From NCBI GenBank assembly GCA_966674685.1, contig CBKWJC010000017.1, positions 1 to 64,000 on the forward strand: 64,000 nucleotides of DNA, given 5' to 3'. Position numbers and translations under genes: made by a program. Position 1 is the first letter of the stretch. Each line of letters opens with the position of its first letter. A model generated the notes under the pieces. That model worked only from the letters and a program-made list of their open reading frames with translations, was not told the origin of the DNA and did no database searches. This DNA is from Thainema sp966674685 (GTDB lineage Bacteria > Cyanobacteriota > Cyanobacteriia > Phormidesmidales > Phormidesmidaceae). This document shows, piece after piece, positions 42,574 through 51,124 of this stretch.

Positions 42574-45108
42574 ATGAGAGCAGTTCTAATGGCGGGAGGG
42601 TCTGGAACACGACTCAGACCGCTAACCTGCGACCTACCTAAGCCAATGGTGCCGATTCTCAATCGCCCGATCGCAGAGCATATTGTCAATCTGCTCAAGC
42701 GACATGGCATCAACGAAATTATCGCCACGCTATACTATCTGCCTGATGTGATGCGGGATTACTTCCAGGATGGTAGCGATTTTGGTGTGCAGATGACCTA
42801 TGCGGTTGAAGAAGACCAACCCTTAGGGACGGCTGGCTGCGTCAAAAATATTGCGGAATTGCTAGATGATACCTTCTTGGTCATCAGCGGTGATAGCATT
42901 ACCGACTTTGACCTGACTCAGGCGATTCGCTTCCACAAGGAGAAAGGCTCAAAAGCGACACTCATCCTCAAACGAGTGCCCAATCCGATCGAATTTGGCG
43001 TGGTGATTACCGATGAGAATCACCGCATTCGCCGCTTTTTAGAGAAACCCTCCACCAGCGAAATTTTCTCCGATACGGTCAATACAGGGGCTTATATTCT
43101 TGAACCAGAAGTACTGAACTACTTGCCCAATAATCAAGAATCTGATTTTTCAAAAGATTTATTTCCCACCTTGCTGGCCAAGGGGGAGCCAATGTTTGGC
43201 TATATCGCAGAGGGCTATTGGTGCGATGTCGGTCACTTGGATGCCTATCGAGAAGCTCAGTATGATGCCCTGCATCGCAAGGTGAAAGTGGACTTCGCCT
43301 ATGAGGAGCAGTCTCCTGGTGTTTGGGTGGGCGAGAATACTTATATTGATCCGTCGGCTGAAATTGAACCGCCTATTCTAGTGGGCAACAACTGCCGGAT
43401 TGGCCCGCGTGCTCGCTTGGAAGCTGGAACAGTGATTGGCGATAATGCCACGATTGGTAATGATGCTGACTTGAAGCGTCCAATTATTTGGAATGGCGCA
43501 ATTATCGGTGAAGAGACTCATCTAAGAGCCTGTGTGATCTCTCGCGGTACCCGCGTGGATCGCCGTGCTCACATTCTTGAAGGAGCGGTGATTGGCTCTC
43601 TCTCAACTGTGGGGGAGGAAGCTCAGATCAGTCCCGGTGTCCGCGTATGGCCGAGTAAGAAGATTGAGTCGGGTGCCACTCTCAATATCAATCTAATCTG
43701 GGGCAATACGGCTAAGCGTAACCTGTTCAGTCAGCGGGGTGTTGTGGGGCTGGCCAATATTGACATCACGCCAGAATTCGCGGTTAAGCTGGGTGCAGCC
43801 TACGGTTCGACGCTCAAGCCCGGTACTAGCGTGACGGTTTCTCGCGATCAGCGGAGTATTTCGCGCATGGTTTCGCGATCGCTAATTTCCGGCTTAATGT
43901 CCGTTGGCATTCACGTTCAAAATTTGGAAGCTACGGCCATTCCGGCTGCCCGTACCGTGGTGCCGACAATGACCAATGTAGAAGGTGGCGTTCATGTGCG
44001 GATTCACCCTGATCGACCGGATCAGTTACTCATTGAGTTTTTTGATAATAAGGGAATTAATCTGTCTAAGGGTAAAGAGAAAAAGATTGAAGGGGCTTAC
44101 TTCAAAGAAGATCTGCGCCGCGCCCAGATCGAAGAAATCGGTAATGTAATCTATCCCAGCCAAATCATTGATAAATACAGCACGGCATTTGAGGGCCATT
44201 TAACGGTCAATGCGGTGCGGGATAGCAACTCCAAAGTCGTGATTGACTATGCCTATGCGGTATCAGGTGCAATCCTGCCGCAGTTGCTCGGCAAGTTCGG
44301 CTGTGATGCCGTTGTGCTCAACGCGAGTCTGAGCCAGACAGCGCCGACGAATGAAGACCGCGAGGAGTTGCTCACTCAACTGGGCCATGTTGTCGAAGCG
44401 CTGAAGGCAACGTTTGGCGTTCAGGTGTCAGCCAATGGTGAACAGCTTATCCTGGTTGATGAGGCGGGTAGCCAAATTCGAGGTGAAGCGCTGACTGCGT
44501 TGATGACCCATATGATTCTGACGGCTCATCCCCGCAGCACGATTGTGGTGCCTGTGTATACTTCCAGCTCGGTGGAGCAAATTGCTCGTCGTCATGATGG
44601 TCGTGTGATTCGCACCAAAGCCAATCCGACGGCGCTGATGGAAGCCTGCCATACTAATGCCAATGTGGTGCTGGGCGGCAGCGGTGACATGGGCTTTATT
44701 TTTCCACAGCTTCATCCCGGCTTTGATGCTATGTTCTGCATCGCCAAGCTGATTGAGATGCTGTCGGTGCAGAATCGTTCCCTGGCGCAGATTCGGCAAG
44801 ACTTACCAGGTGTCTGCCATCGGACACAGACGGTGCGCTGTCCTTGGACGGTTAAGGGGGCGCTGATGCGCCATCTGGTTGAAACTCACCCGGCGGAGAA
44901 TCTGGAGCTGATTGACGGTGTAAAGATCGTAAATCCCTATGATGATAGCTGGGTGCTGATTTTGCCCGATGCGGGTGAACCGCTAGTGCATATCTATTCC
45001 AACAGTGAAGATGTGGAATGGATGGATAGCAATCTGCGGGAATATCGCGCTCGGGTGCAGGAGTTTATTGATCAGGAGCAGGGCTTTGAAGAAGGCCGTG
45101 TAGCTTAG
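42574..45108 (+). CDS. GDP-mannose pyrophosphorylase / phosphomannomutase-like fusion
   Basis: 844 residues. Residues 1-230 form a nucleotidyltransferase with the GGSGTRLRPLT loop (8-18) and the LPKPMVPI signature. A left-handed hexapeptide-repeat section follows (about 245-370: ILVGNNCRIGPRARLEAGTV). From about 385 to the end is a phosphohexomutase-like region (SRDQRSISRMVSRSLISGLMSVGI). At the position of the phosphoserine loop (TASHNP in active enzymes) the sequence reads VRIHPDRP near 474-481, so the serine is absent. The N-terminal half should make GDP-mannose or a related NDP-sugar. The C-terminal half is probably regulatory or structural. The gene stands alone with strong AGGAGG translation. 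Confidence 0.88.
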   Translation: MRAVLMAGGSGTRLRPLTCDLPKPMVPILNRPIAEHIVNLLKRHGINEIIATLYYLPDVMRDYFQDGSDFGVQMTYAVEEDQPLGTAGCVKNIAELLDDTFLVISGDSITDFDLTQAIRFHKEKGSKATLILKRVPNPIEFGVVITDENHRIRRFLEKPSTSEIFSDTVNTGAYILEPEVLNYLPNNQESDFSKDLFPTLLAKGEPMFGYIAEGYWCDVGHLDAYREAQYDALHRKVKVDFAYEEQSPGVWVGENTYIDPSAEIEPPILVGNNCRIGPRARLEAGTVIGDNATIGNDADLKRPIIWNGAIIGEETHLRACVISRGTRVDRRAHILEGAVIGSLSTVGEEAQISPGVRVWPSKKIESGATLNINLIWGNTAKRNLFSQRGVVGLANIDITPEFAVKLGAAYGSTLKPGTSVTVSRDQRSISRMVSRSLISGLMSVGIHVQNLEATAIPAARTVVPTMTNVEGGVHVRIHPDRPDQLLIEFFDNKGINLSKGKEKKIEGAYFKEDLRRAQIEEIGNVIYPSQIIDKYSTAFEGHLTVNAVRDSNSKVVIDYAYAVSGAILPQLLGKFGCDAVVLNASLSQTAPTNEDREELLTQLGHVVEALKATFGVQVSANGEQLILVDEAGSQIRGEALTALMTHMILTAHPRSTIVVPVYTSSSVEQIARRHDGRVIRTKANPTALMEACHTNANVVLGGSGDMGFIFPQLHPGFDAMFCIAKLIEMLSVQNRSLAQIRQDLPGVCHRTQTVRCPWTVKGALMRHLVETHPAENLELIDGVKIVNPYDDSWVLILPDAGEPLVHIYSNSEDVEWMDSNLREYRARVQEFIDQEQGFEEGRVA

Positions 45109-45118
45109 GTCACCAGAG

Positions 45119-45146
45119 AAAGGGGGACGCTTCAGCGTCCCCCTTT
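45119..45146. terminator. Terminator after the pyrophosphorylase fusion
   Basis: A perfect 12-bp stem (AAAGGGGGACGC, TTCA loop, GCGTCCCCCTTT) lies directly after the stop codon. Its T-run is short but its position is ideal. Confidence 0.75.
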
Positions 45147-45171
45147 GAAATGAAACTGATTGATACCCCAT

Positions 45172-45257
45172 CCGACTAGAAAGTAGCCAAATTATTGATT
45201 GTGAATGTTGGGTTATGCCTAGCTTTCACAATCAATAAAAACTGGTTTTTGTGGGTG
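45172..45257. repeat. Family C hairpin repeat, copy 1
   Basis: A 14-bp perfect stem (TTATTGATTGTGAA 45192-45205, TTCACAATCAATAA 45225-45238) is followed by AACTGGTTTTTGT. The copy at 54710-54790 shares the AGTAGCC lead, the TGTGAA/TTCACA stem, CCTRGCTTTCACAA and the tail TTGGTTTTTGT. Both lie downstream of plus-strand genes. Confidence 0.5.
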
Positions 45258-45286
45258 GATGCCGTATTAAGTAGCTGTATACAAAT

Positions 45287-45345
45287 AAGTAGGTTGGCAT
45301 AAATAAACGCATCTAAAACCGGGGGGGTGCATCGGTTTTAGATAT
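45287..45345 (+). repeat. Family A hairpin repeat, copy 5
   Basis: Head AAGTAGGTTGGCATAAATAA, then CTAAAACCGGGGGGGTGCATCGGTTTTAGATA, with a shorter hairpin (CTAAAACC/GGTTTTAG) than the other copies. It abuts the palindromic element at 45342. Confidence 0.65.
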
Positions 45346-45438
45346 AGCAGTTTGCAACCTTGTGAGATACATAGAAGTGTTTCTCTGTCTCCGGCAGAGA
45401 AACACTTCTGTACTTCACCAGCGTGGGAAACGCTGTAT
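45342..45438. repeat. 97-bp imperfect palindrome
   Basis: The two halves are near inverted copies: ATATAGCAGTTTGCAACC at the left end against the complement of GTGGGAAACGCTGTAT at the right. The inner stem is perfect: GAAGTGTTTCTCTG (45374-45387) with CAGAGAAACACTTC (45395-45408). The TATAGCAG end resembles that of the elements at 21290 and 38303. It may be a folded-back MITE. Confidence 0.5.
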
Positions 45439-45481
45439 GCATGTATTTGTATGTATGTAGCTATTTAAATGCATAAACTAC

Positions 45482-45886
45482 TTACATTTCGGTAGAGCCT
45501 TCATTCTTGAGTCGTTCAATTTCGGCTCGCATGGCGGCAATTTGAGCGGTGAGTTCCTGTAAGTCGGCCTGCACAGCGGCATCTGGCACTACGGTCGCGG
45601 TTGTATTGACAGTGTTGGAACGAGGAGTGCTGGGTGGTGTCGTGCTGTTTGACATGGAGCTGTTGACTTGGGACAGCATGGATTCGACCAGTCTGCGTGC
45701 TTCTTGCTCTGTAATTTCCCCTTTGGCTGCTAGCTCGTCTACTAGGCCGTCAAAGTCAGACGAGAGCTTGGACATGTTTTCATCACGCTTTTGAGCATCT
45801 TGAAGTGATTCAACCAGGGCGGTTGTCGCTCCGAGGGTAACGTGAACCCCTTTCTGAAAAAACTGGGTGATAGTATCTGGATTCAT
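45482..45886 (-). CDS. Phasin-like coiled-coil protein, 134 aa
   Basis: A helical N-terminal half (ITQFFQKGVHVTLGATTALVESLQDAQKRDENMSKLSSDFDGLVDELAAKGEITEQEARRLVESML), a Ser/Thr/Pro-rich linker (about 74-100), and a C-terminal coiled coil (VQADLQELTAQIAAMRAEIERLK). This layout is typical of small phasin-like or PHA-regulator-like proteins common in cyanobacteria. PHA granule binding is not established. The broken ORF at 45908 is just upstream on the same strand, 21 bp away. Confidence 0.7.
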   Translation of the reverse strand: MNPDTITQFFQKGVHVTLGATTALVESLQDAQKRDENMSKLSSDFDGLVDELAAKGEITEQEARRLVESMLSQVNSSMSNSTTPPSTPRSNTVNTTATVVPDAAVQADLQELTAQIAAMRAEIERLKNEGSTEM

Positions 45887-45907
45887 AGATTCAAAAATCA
45901 GAACTTT

Positions 45908-46342
45908 CTATCCGTCTTGATATGTTTGGATTGTGGGAATGCGCGATCGCACTTGCGCTCCTAAGATTTTGAGATCTTGAGATAGATCGTGCGATCGCAT
46001 CTCTGTCACCTGTTGCCTTTCATTGTAGAAGGTATTCGGCAGAGATACGGTTAGATCCGTGGCGCAATTTGGGATTGGTAGTTTGCACACTCAATTCTGC
46101 ACTACTAGATGAGCTGTGGGAGTTAGGGTCGCCTCTTGCAGCGCGATCGCAGCAGCGGGTGCAGCTACTGTGCTAGTTATCACACCGAAGGCCGTTGCCG
46201 TTGTCATCATCCAGCGCCATAGAGGACGGATCGTCCTGGATGAGGATGACTCGATTGCACATGTTGTGGCTAACGCTTGAGCTACAGGCTGGCATTGAGT
46301 AGAGTGAAGATATTGAGGGTGAAGATGTTGAGATTGAGACAT
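45908..46342 (-). pseudogene. Gene-like ORF split by one in-frame TGA
   Basis: An open frame from the ATG at 46342 gives 83 residues with a hydrophobic, secretion-like segment (MMTTATAFGVITSTVAAPAAAIA). It meets TGA at 46093-46091, then continues in the same frame for 60 more codons (CATDLTVSLPNTFYNERQQV onward) to 45908. Together they would make a protein of about 144 residues with an N-terminal signal or anchor. It precedes the phasin-like gene on the same strand. It could be a recent nonsense mutation, a sequencing error, two small ORFs (the second beginning with GTG directly after the stop), or chance. There is no clear ribosome-binding site. Confidence 0.35.
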
Positions 46343-46504
46343 GGGCTTTCAATAAATTCGGGATTTAATTTATCCGAAGCTTTTAGATTCGGATCTGGAT
46401 TAGATAAGGATTCTGAATATCTTTATCCTGATGGAACCGTGTGGCAGAATCATCCAACTGACGATTGAGCTAGCTCTCTCCTAGCGTTAGAAATTGGGGT
46501 ACAG

Positions 46505-46546
46505 AAAAAGCGTAAGTACGCGATGAGTCGTGTTCTTACGCTTTTT
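46505..46546 (-). terminator. Terminator for the porin gene
   Basis: AAAAAGCGTAAG (46505-46516) pairs with CTTACGCTTTTT (46535-46546). On the minus strand the stem is followed by a T-run. It lies just past the stop of the porin gene. Confidence 0.75.
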
Positions 46547-46573
46547 GTTATCTGTTGATTTGGCCGAAGGCTT

Positions 46574-48559
46574 CTAGAACCGGAATTGGGTTTGGAGGTT
46601 GCCTACAAAAATGGTCGGGTTATCGTCAAAGTTGTTGGGATTTGCGATCGCATAAAACGATGGAATCAAACTAATGTTGCTGGTCAGCGGGTAGAAGTAG
46701 GACAGCTCAAACTCGTACTGAACCCCACCATCACCACCACCAGATACGAGGTAGTTACGGCCTTCTAAAGTGGCAAACGGCTTCAAGTAAGAGAAGGTCA
46801 TCAGTGCTCCTTCCTTAAACAGATCGGGCAAGGCAACACCAAGCTGCACAGACTGACCTGTCACTTCACCATCCGGTCGCAGTGGACTGACAATGACGGG
46901 ATTGACATCGATTTCGCCGTAGGAATAGCGACCAAATAGGCCAATCCAGTCTGTGACCAACCAGTCGAAGTTGACCAAAAACGTGTCGGCATAGGCATCA
47001 TGAACAGGGCCGCCAAAGCCGTCATCAATGAAACCATAGATTGGTTCACCTAATGACCCGCCGACCAAACCGTTAACCGCATTCATCCGCGATCGCGTAT
47101 ACACACCGCGCAGGGTAAAGTCGCCAATCGAGAAATCCAGTTCTGCGGTGATAGTATAGGTTCCACCAAATAAGCCTTCGCCCGGATCATTAGCGGTGTT
47201 GAATAGCGGAGCGGACAGGAACTCGGTGCTCTCGCCCAAGTAGCCCAGCGTTAGCTCGAAATTATCGTTGATCAGCCATTCCAAAACCGCACCAGCACCT
47301 CGATCCACAGTATTGACTTGAGAGCCACCACTGGAGTTAAAGCTGTTCGCGCCCGTCAGAAAGAAGGTGAAGCGGTTATTGTCGAAATGGCGATACCAAT
47401 TGATCCGGGGGCCAATCGTGAGCTGGACATCATTAGTAACCGGGAATGAGTAGAACGCTTCCCGCAGGATGACCTGGTCGCCGCTGTCTTGCAGTGTAAA
47501 CGGTACGCCAAAGGTATTGAATAAACCCGCTGAGGCAAAGGTGTTTGTGGGCGCAACGCCGCCACCGACCGCCAACTGTAGATTCAGTAGGTCTTGACCT
47601 GTGAACGAGGTATTGAGGTTGAGCCAGACCAAGTGGTTAAAGATAATTTCGGGATCATCGGTAATTAGCCGCGTGACTGGCTCACCTGTGATGGGATTGC
47701 GGGCGGGTGTAAAGACACTGGTACCTTCTGCTAAAACATCGCCGTTAGCCCACGCTCCGTTGACGTGAAAAAACGCCAGACCGCTGAGCTTAGTAGTGGT
47801 TGAAAACTGATTACCTTCCAGTACGACGACGCTAGCTTCTAGGGCATCAACCCGACCCCGCACTTCGACTAGCTCAGCCGCAAATTCATCCTGAAGCTGG
47901 CGAATAGTCGCTAGGTCGTCCTCCGTTACGCCACCCAACCCGGTAATTTCCAATACTCGGTCAAGACAAGCATTGAGACCTGCCGCAAATTCGTAGCGGG
48001 TTAGAGCGCGATCGCCGCGAAAGGTGCCGTCGGGGTAACCTGCAATACAGCCGTAGCGCTCAACCAGTGATTGCAGCGCCTGAAAGGCCCAATCGGTCGG
48101 CTGCACGTCAGATAGCTGAGACACTGATGTCACCTGATCCATTGATCCAGCGAAGCGAATCCCCATCGGCTCCAGCAGCGTTTCATCTCCCTGCTGAATC
48201 TGGGTGGCATCAAACTCCATTGAGCCTAACTTTTCTGGCTCTAGAGTGACTATATCAACTGAACTAACGTTCGATGGGTCTGCGGTTATATTCAGCTCTT
48301 CATCCGCCGCGATCGCACCTAGCTCTATTGCTGATTCGTTCTCTAACTCAGCCACCCACTCAACTGGGGAACTGACTGGAGCCTCAATCGGCTCAATCCG
48401 TTCAGTTAGACCCAGCGCTTCAACCTTCGCTTCTGTCTTCGGAGAATTGGCTGGATCGGCTGCGATCGCAGTTGACTGACCCAGGAATAAAACCAAACTG
48501 AACACTAGCGCTTGAGTCCACCAGGGAAGTGGAAAAAACGTCGGCAAATTTGCCTGCAT
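46574..48559 (-). CDS. Outer-membrane porin with SLH domain (OprB/iron-uptake porin type)
   Basis: About 661 residues from the ATG at 48559, with GAGG nine bases upstream; the GTG at 48604 is less likely. It has a signal peptide (ALVFSLVLFLGQSTAIA). An acidic, Glu-rich linker of about 120 residues is followed by an SLH domain (SDVQPTDWAFQALQSLVERYGCIAGYPDGTFRGDRALTRYEFA), a short coiled coil, and a large C-terminal OprB-type beta-barrel ending in aromatic FRF. In cyanobacteria these anchor to peptidoglycan through SLH and act as the major diffusion channels; many are annotated as iron-uptake porins. The length is toward the long side because of the linker. Confidence 0.92.
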   Translation of the reverse strand: MQANLPTFFPLPWWTQALVFSLVLFLGQSTAIAADPANSPKTEAKVEALGLTERIEPIEAPVSSPVEWVAELENESAIELGAIAADEELNITADPSNVSSVDIVTLEPEKLGSMEFDATQIQQGDETLLEPMGIRFAGSMDQVTSVSQLSDVQPTDWAFQALQSLVERYGCIAGYPDGTFRGDRALTRYEFAAGLNACLDRVLEITGLGGVTEDDLATIRQLQDEFAAELVEVRGRVDALEASVVVLEGNQFSTTTKLSGLAFFHVNGAWANGDVLAEGTSVFTPARNPITGEPVTRLITDDPEIIFNHLVWLNLNTSFTGQDLLNLQLAVGGGVAPTNTFASAGLFNTFGVPFTLQDSGDQVILREAFYSFPVTNDVQLTIGPRINWYRHFDNNRFTFFLTGANSFNSSGGSQVNTVDRGAGAVLEWLINDNFELTLGYLGESTEFLSAPLFNTANDPGEGLFGGTYTITAELDFSIGDFTLRGVYTRSRMNAVNGLVGGSLGEPIYGFIDDGFGGPVHDAYADTFLVNFDWLVTDWIGLFGRYSYGEIDVNPVIVSPLRPDGEVTGQSVQLGVALPDLFKEGALMTFSYLKPFATLEGRNYLVSGGGDGGVQYEFELSYFYPLTSNISLIPSFYAIANPNNFDDNPTIFVGNLQTQFRF

Positions 48560-49024
48560 TGTTATATTCCTCACACCATAGATACTTGACAATTGATTTT
48601 TCACGCTATCAGAGTCAAATTATAGAAAGTGTAGTGTGGGCAACAGCACTTAAAGGAATGAATTTATATGTTCACGGTTAAATCACAGTCCTCAACCCGG
48701 ATGAACCACGCTGTTGTCGCTGTTGCTAATAAGTCAAGCAGATTTCGGTCACTCCTATCTTTCACCGATTCAAGGTTTAGTGATTTTGCCGCCGCGACGC
48801 GGCAAAATTGCGTTCGTAGGTTTTGATGCAGGATGAAGGCTTAAAGATTTACCGATCATTTATTTGTCAATATTGCGACATCAGTGCTGATGAGTTGCTG
48901 ATTAATATAAACCGCTTTGGTTTGGTTCTTGCAGCAGAAAGAAACTTGGAGGCGTTAAAGCGCTCACTTTCGCTACCTCGTTTCAGTTCATCCAGGTGTT
49001 CGATTTACATCGGGATATTTATAT
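48560..49024. other. Spacer upstream of the NCS2 permease with a family B element
   Basis: No reliable gene; a 97-codon frame at 48823 overlaps the permease start and has no protein character. A diverged family B hairpin element lies at 48752-48839. The 48605-48750 part has no clear structure. Confidence 0.45.
48752..48839. mobile_element. MITE-like hairpin element, family B copy 3 (diverged)
   Basis: The left end CTCCTATCTTTCACC resembles the family B terminal repeat. The internal stem ATTTTGCCGC/GCGGCAAAAT (48783-48808) has the loop CGCGAC. The right end, GATGCAGGATGAAGG, is only a weak match. It is clearly more decayed than the copies at 1298 and 53074. Confidence 0.4.
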
Positions 49025-50422
49025 ATGACAAGCGAACAAGACATTCAAACCTTAGAACAGGTGGAAGCAGATGCGATCGCATCTGCGGGATCAGCCGATT
49101 TAATTTATGGACTTGAAGACCAACCGCCCATACGTGACGCTATCTTCGCCGCCATTCAGCACGTACTGGCCATGTTTGTTGGCATCATCACCCCGCCGCT
49201 AATCATCAGCGGCGCATTGGATCTAGAGCCAGCGGCAGCTGCTTATACAGTCAGCATGTCACTATTCATTTCCGGCGTCGCCAGCTTCATTCAAGCGCGT
49301 CGATTTGGCCCCCTTGGCTCAGGCTTACTCAGCATTCAGGGCACCAGTTTCACCTTCCTTGGCCCCATCATTGCCACTGGTCTAGCTGCCATCGAGGGTG
49401 GTGCAACACCAGAGGCCGCACTGGCTACCATTTTTGGTGTGTGCTTCATCGGTGCCTTTATCGAAATGGCGCTGAGCCGCTTCCTCGATCTAGCTCAGCG
49501 GATCATTACCCCATTGGTTACGGGAACAGTGGTAACGCTGATTGGCCTAACGCTGATTAACACAGGCATGATCAGTATTGCGGGTGGCGTGCCTGCCCAG
49601 GGAACAGATGCTTTTGGTAGCCCAACCAACCTGGGTTTAGCCGCAATGGTGCTGGTGATTATCATTGTGCTGAACATTGCCCGCAATCCATTTTTAAGGA
49701 TGGCATCAGTTGCGATCGGGCTAATTGCAGGCTACGTCGTCTCTATCTCGCTAGGCTTAGTCAATTTCAGTAATCTGGGCAGCTTGCCGTTCTTCTCCTT
49801 GCCCATCCCGTTTCGGTTTGGGTTTGGGTTCAATTTCGGCTCCTTTATTCCCTTTATCTTTCTGTACCTAATCACCACAATTGAGTCGATTGGTGATATG
49901 ACAGCCACATCGGTGCTGACCAATCAGCCGATTCAAGGGCCACTTTATTTTCGTCGGATCAAAGGCGGCATTTTGGGCGATGGCTTCAACTCTGCACTAG
50001 CAGCCGTATTTAATACCTTTCCAAACACCACGTTTAGCCAGAATAACGGGGTTATCCAGCTCACAGGCGTTGGCAGCCGCTATGTTGGCTACTACGTTGC
50101 GGCCATTTTGGCTCTGCTGGGACTGTTTCCCATCGTTGGCGGCATTTTCCAGGCGATTCCACAACCCGTTTTGGGTGGTGCCACCATCATCATGTTTGGC
50201 TCAGTCGCTGTTGCGGGCTTGAGAATTATCTCTACGGTCGAGATTGATCGACGAGCAGCGATTATCCTCGCAGTTTCTCTCGGTCTAGGTTTAGGTGTGA
50301 CTTTTGTTCCTACAGCGCTGGATCAAATGCCCAGCTTAGTGAAGAGCATCTTCGCGTCTGGTATTACCACGGGCGGCATGGCAGCGTTAATCTTAAACCT
50401 AGTTCTACCAGGGCGAAGTTAG
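49025..50422 (+). CDS. NCS2-family uracil/xanthine permease
   Basis: 465 residues with 12-14 membrane helices. The NCS2 signature region is visible (FTFLGPIIATG near 105 and FNTFPNTTFSQNNGVIQLTGVGSR near 315-338), as is TTIESIGDMTATSV at about 275-290. These proteins import nucleobases by proton symport. Both uracil (UraA) and xanthine (XanQ, UapA) members exist and the substrate cannot be assigned. The gene ends in a terminator shared with psbZ. Confidence 0.9.
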   Translation: MTSEQDIQTLEQVEADAIASAGSADLIYGLEDQPPIRDAIFAAIQHVLAMFVGIITPPLIISGALDLEPAAAAYTVSMSLFISGVASFIQARRFGPLGSGLLSIQGTSFTFLGPIIATGLAAIEGGATPEAALATIFGVCFIGAFIEMALSRFLDLAQRIITPLVTGTVVTLIGLTLINTGMISIAGGVPAQGTDAFGSPTNLGLAAMVLVIIIVLNIARNPFLRMASVAIGLIAGYVVSISLGLVNFSNLGSLPFFSLPIPFRFGFGFNFGSFIPFIFLYLITTIESIGDMTATSVLTNQPIQGPLYFRRIKGGILGDGFNSALAAVFNTFPNTTFSQNNGVIQLTGVGSRYVGYYVAAILALLGLFPIVGGIFQAIPQPVLGGATIIMFGSVAVAGLRIISTVEIDRRAAIILAVSLGLGLGVTFVPTALDQMPSLVKSIFASGITTGGMAALILNLVLPGRS

Positions 50423-50462
50423 ACGTTTGGGTTGCCGATGATTTTTAGACTGTATTATCCCA

Positions 50463-50498
50463 AAAAGGGCGCGGGACTCACGATTCCCACGCCCTTTT
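50463..50498. terminator. Terminator between convergent genes
   Basis: AAAAGGGCGCGGG (50463-50475) pairs with CCCACGCCCTTTT (50486-50498) with one mismatch. A-rich and T-rich flanks suit termination from both the permease and psbZ. Confidence 0.75.
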
Positions 50499-50528
50499 AA
50501 TTTAGCTCTCGGTCTACTGCCTAGCGGT

Positions 50529-50720
50529 CTAGGCCACAAGATAGTTGAGGCCACCTACGAGGATGACCAAACCTGCCCAAGCAACTGAACCCAGCAAAAT
50601 GAGACGCTTGGATTGTTCCCAGTTTGAAGGAGAGGCGTAGGCCACCGGAACGCCAACCACCATTACAAAGGACAAAATGACCAGAGCCGTTAATGCGAGT
50701 TGAAACAGAATTGTTAACAT
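50529..50720 (-). CDS. psbZ: Photosystem II protein Z
   Basis: 63 residues from the ATG at 50720 (MLTILFQLALTALVILSFVM). An upstream in-frame ATG at 50777 would add 19 residues with no PsbZ character. Two membrane helices flank the conserved VGVPVAYASPSNWEQSKR. PsbZ (Ycf9) is a peripheral PSII core subunit near CP43 that stabilises antenna-core contacts. The sequence is normal. Confidence 0.95.
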   Translation of the reverse strand: MLTILFQLALTALVILSFVMVVGVPVAYASPSNWEQSKRLILLGSVAWAGLVILVGGLNYLVA

Positions 50721-51124
50721 CGTTTCCCTTTCCAATACACAGCAGAGCAGTGAACCTGCATTTTCCAATTGAGACATTTGGGAGAAAACTTAGCTGGAGA
50801 CAGTTCCAGCTAAATTATCCCTAAAGATTCTTGCTTCTAATAATCTACCCTGAAGCGGATCAATCGCATAGATGTCGGGTGGGATTGGGAGGATGAGGGG
50901 TGAGAGGAGGCTTTGAAGGCTGTAAAGGGCTGTAAAGGGAGTCGAGGGAGTCAAGGGTAGAGGGGGCTGTAGAGACTATAAAGGTTGTAAAGGGAGTCGA
51001 GGGAGATATGGGATATGTGAAAGTGTATTAGTGTAGGGTGCGTTCGTGCAGCAATGTATCGCGTCCAAAGGTGAGAGAGCTAGAGATAGCGAGGGATGCC
51101 GAAATTAGTAAGGTGCCGCAGTTT
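50721..51124. other. Purine-rich spacer with a degenerate repeat tract
   Basis: No gene is seen. From about 50880 to 51010 the plus strand is G/A-rich, with degenerate units of GGCTGTAAAGGGAGTCGAGG (about 50920, 50930, 50985). A matching unit occurs at 23980. A fragment of the GTAGGGTGCGTT repeat lies near 51034. Confidence 0.5.

Noticed and set aside
48823..49116. A 97-codon frame before and overlapping the NCS2 permease start
   Set aside because: It has no recognisable protein character, overlaps the true permease gene in another frame, and includes part of a repeat element.
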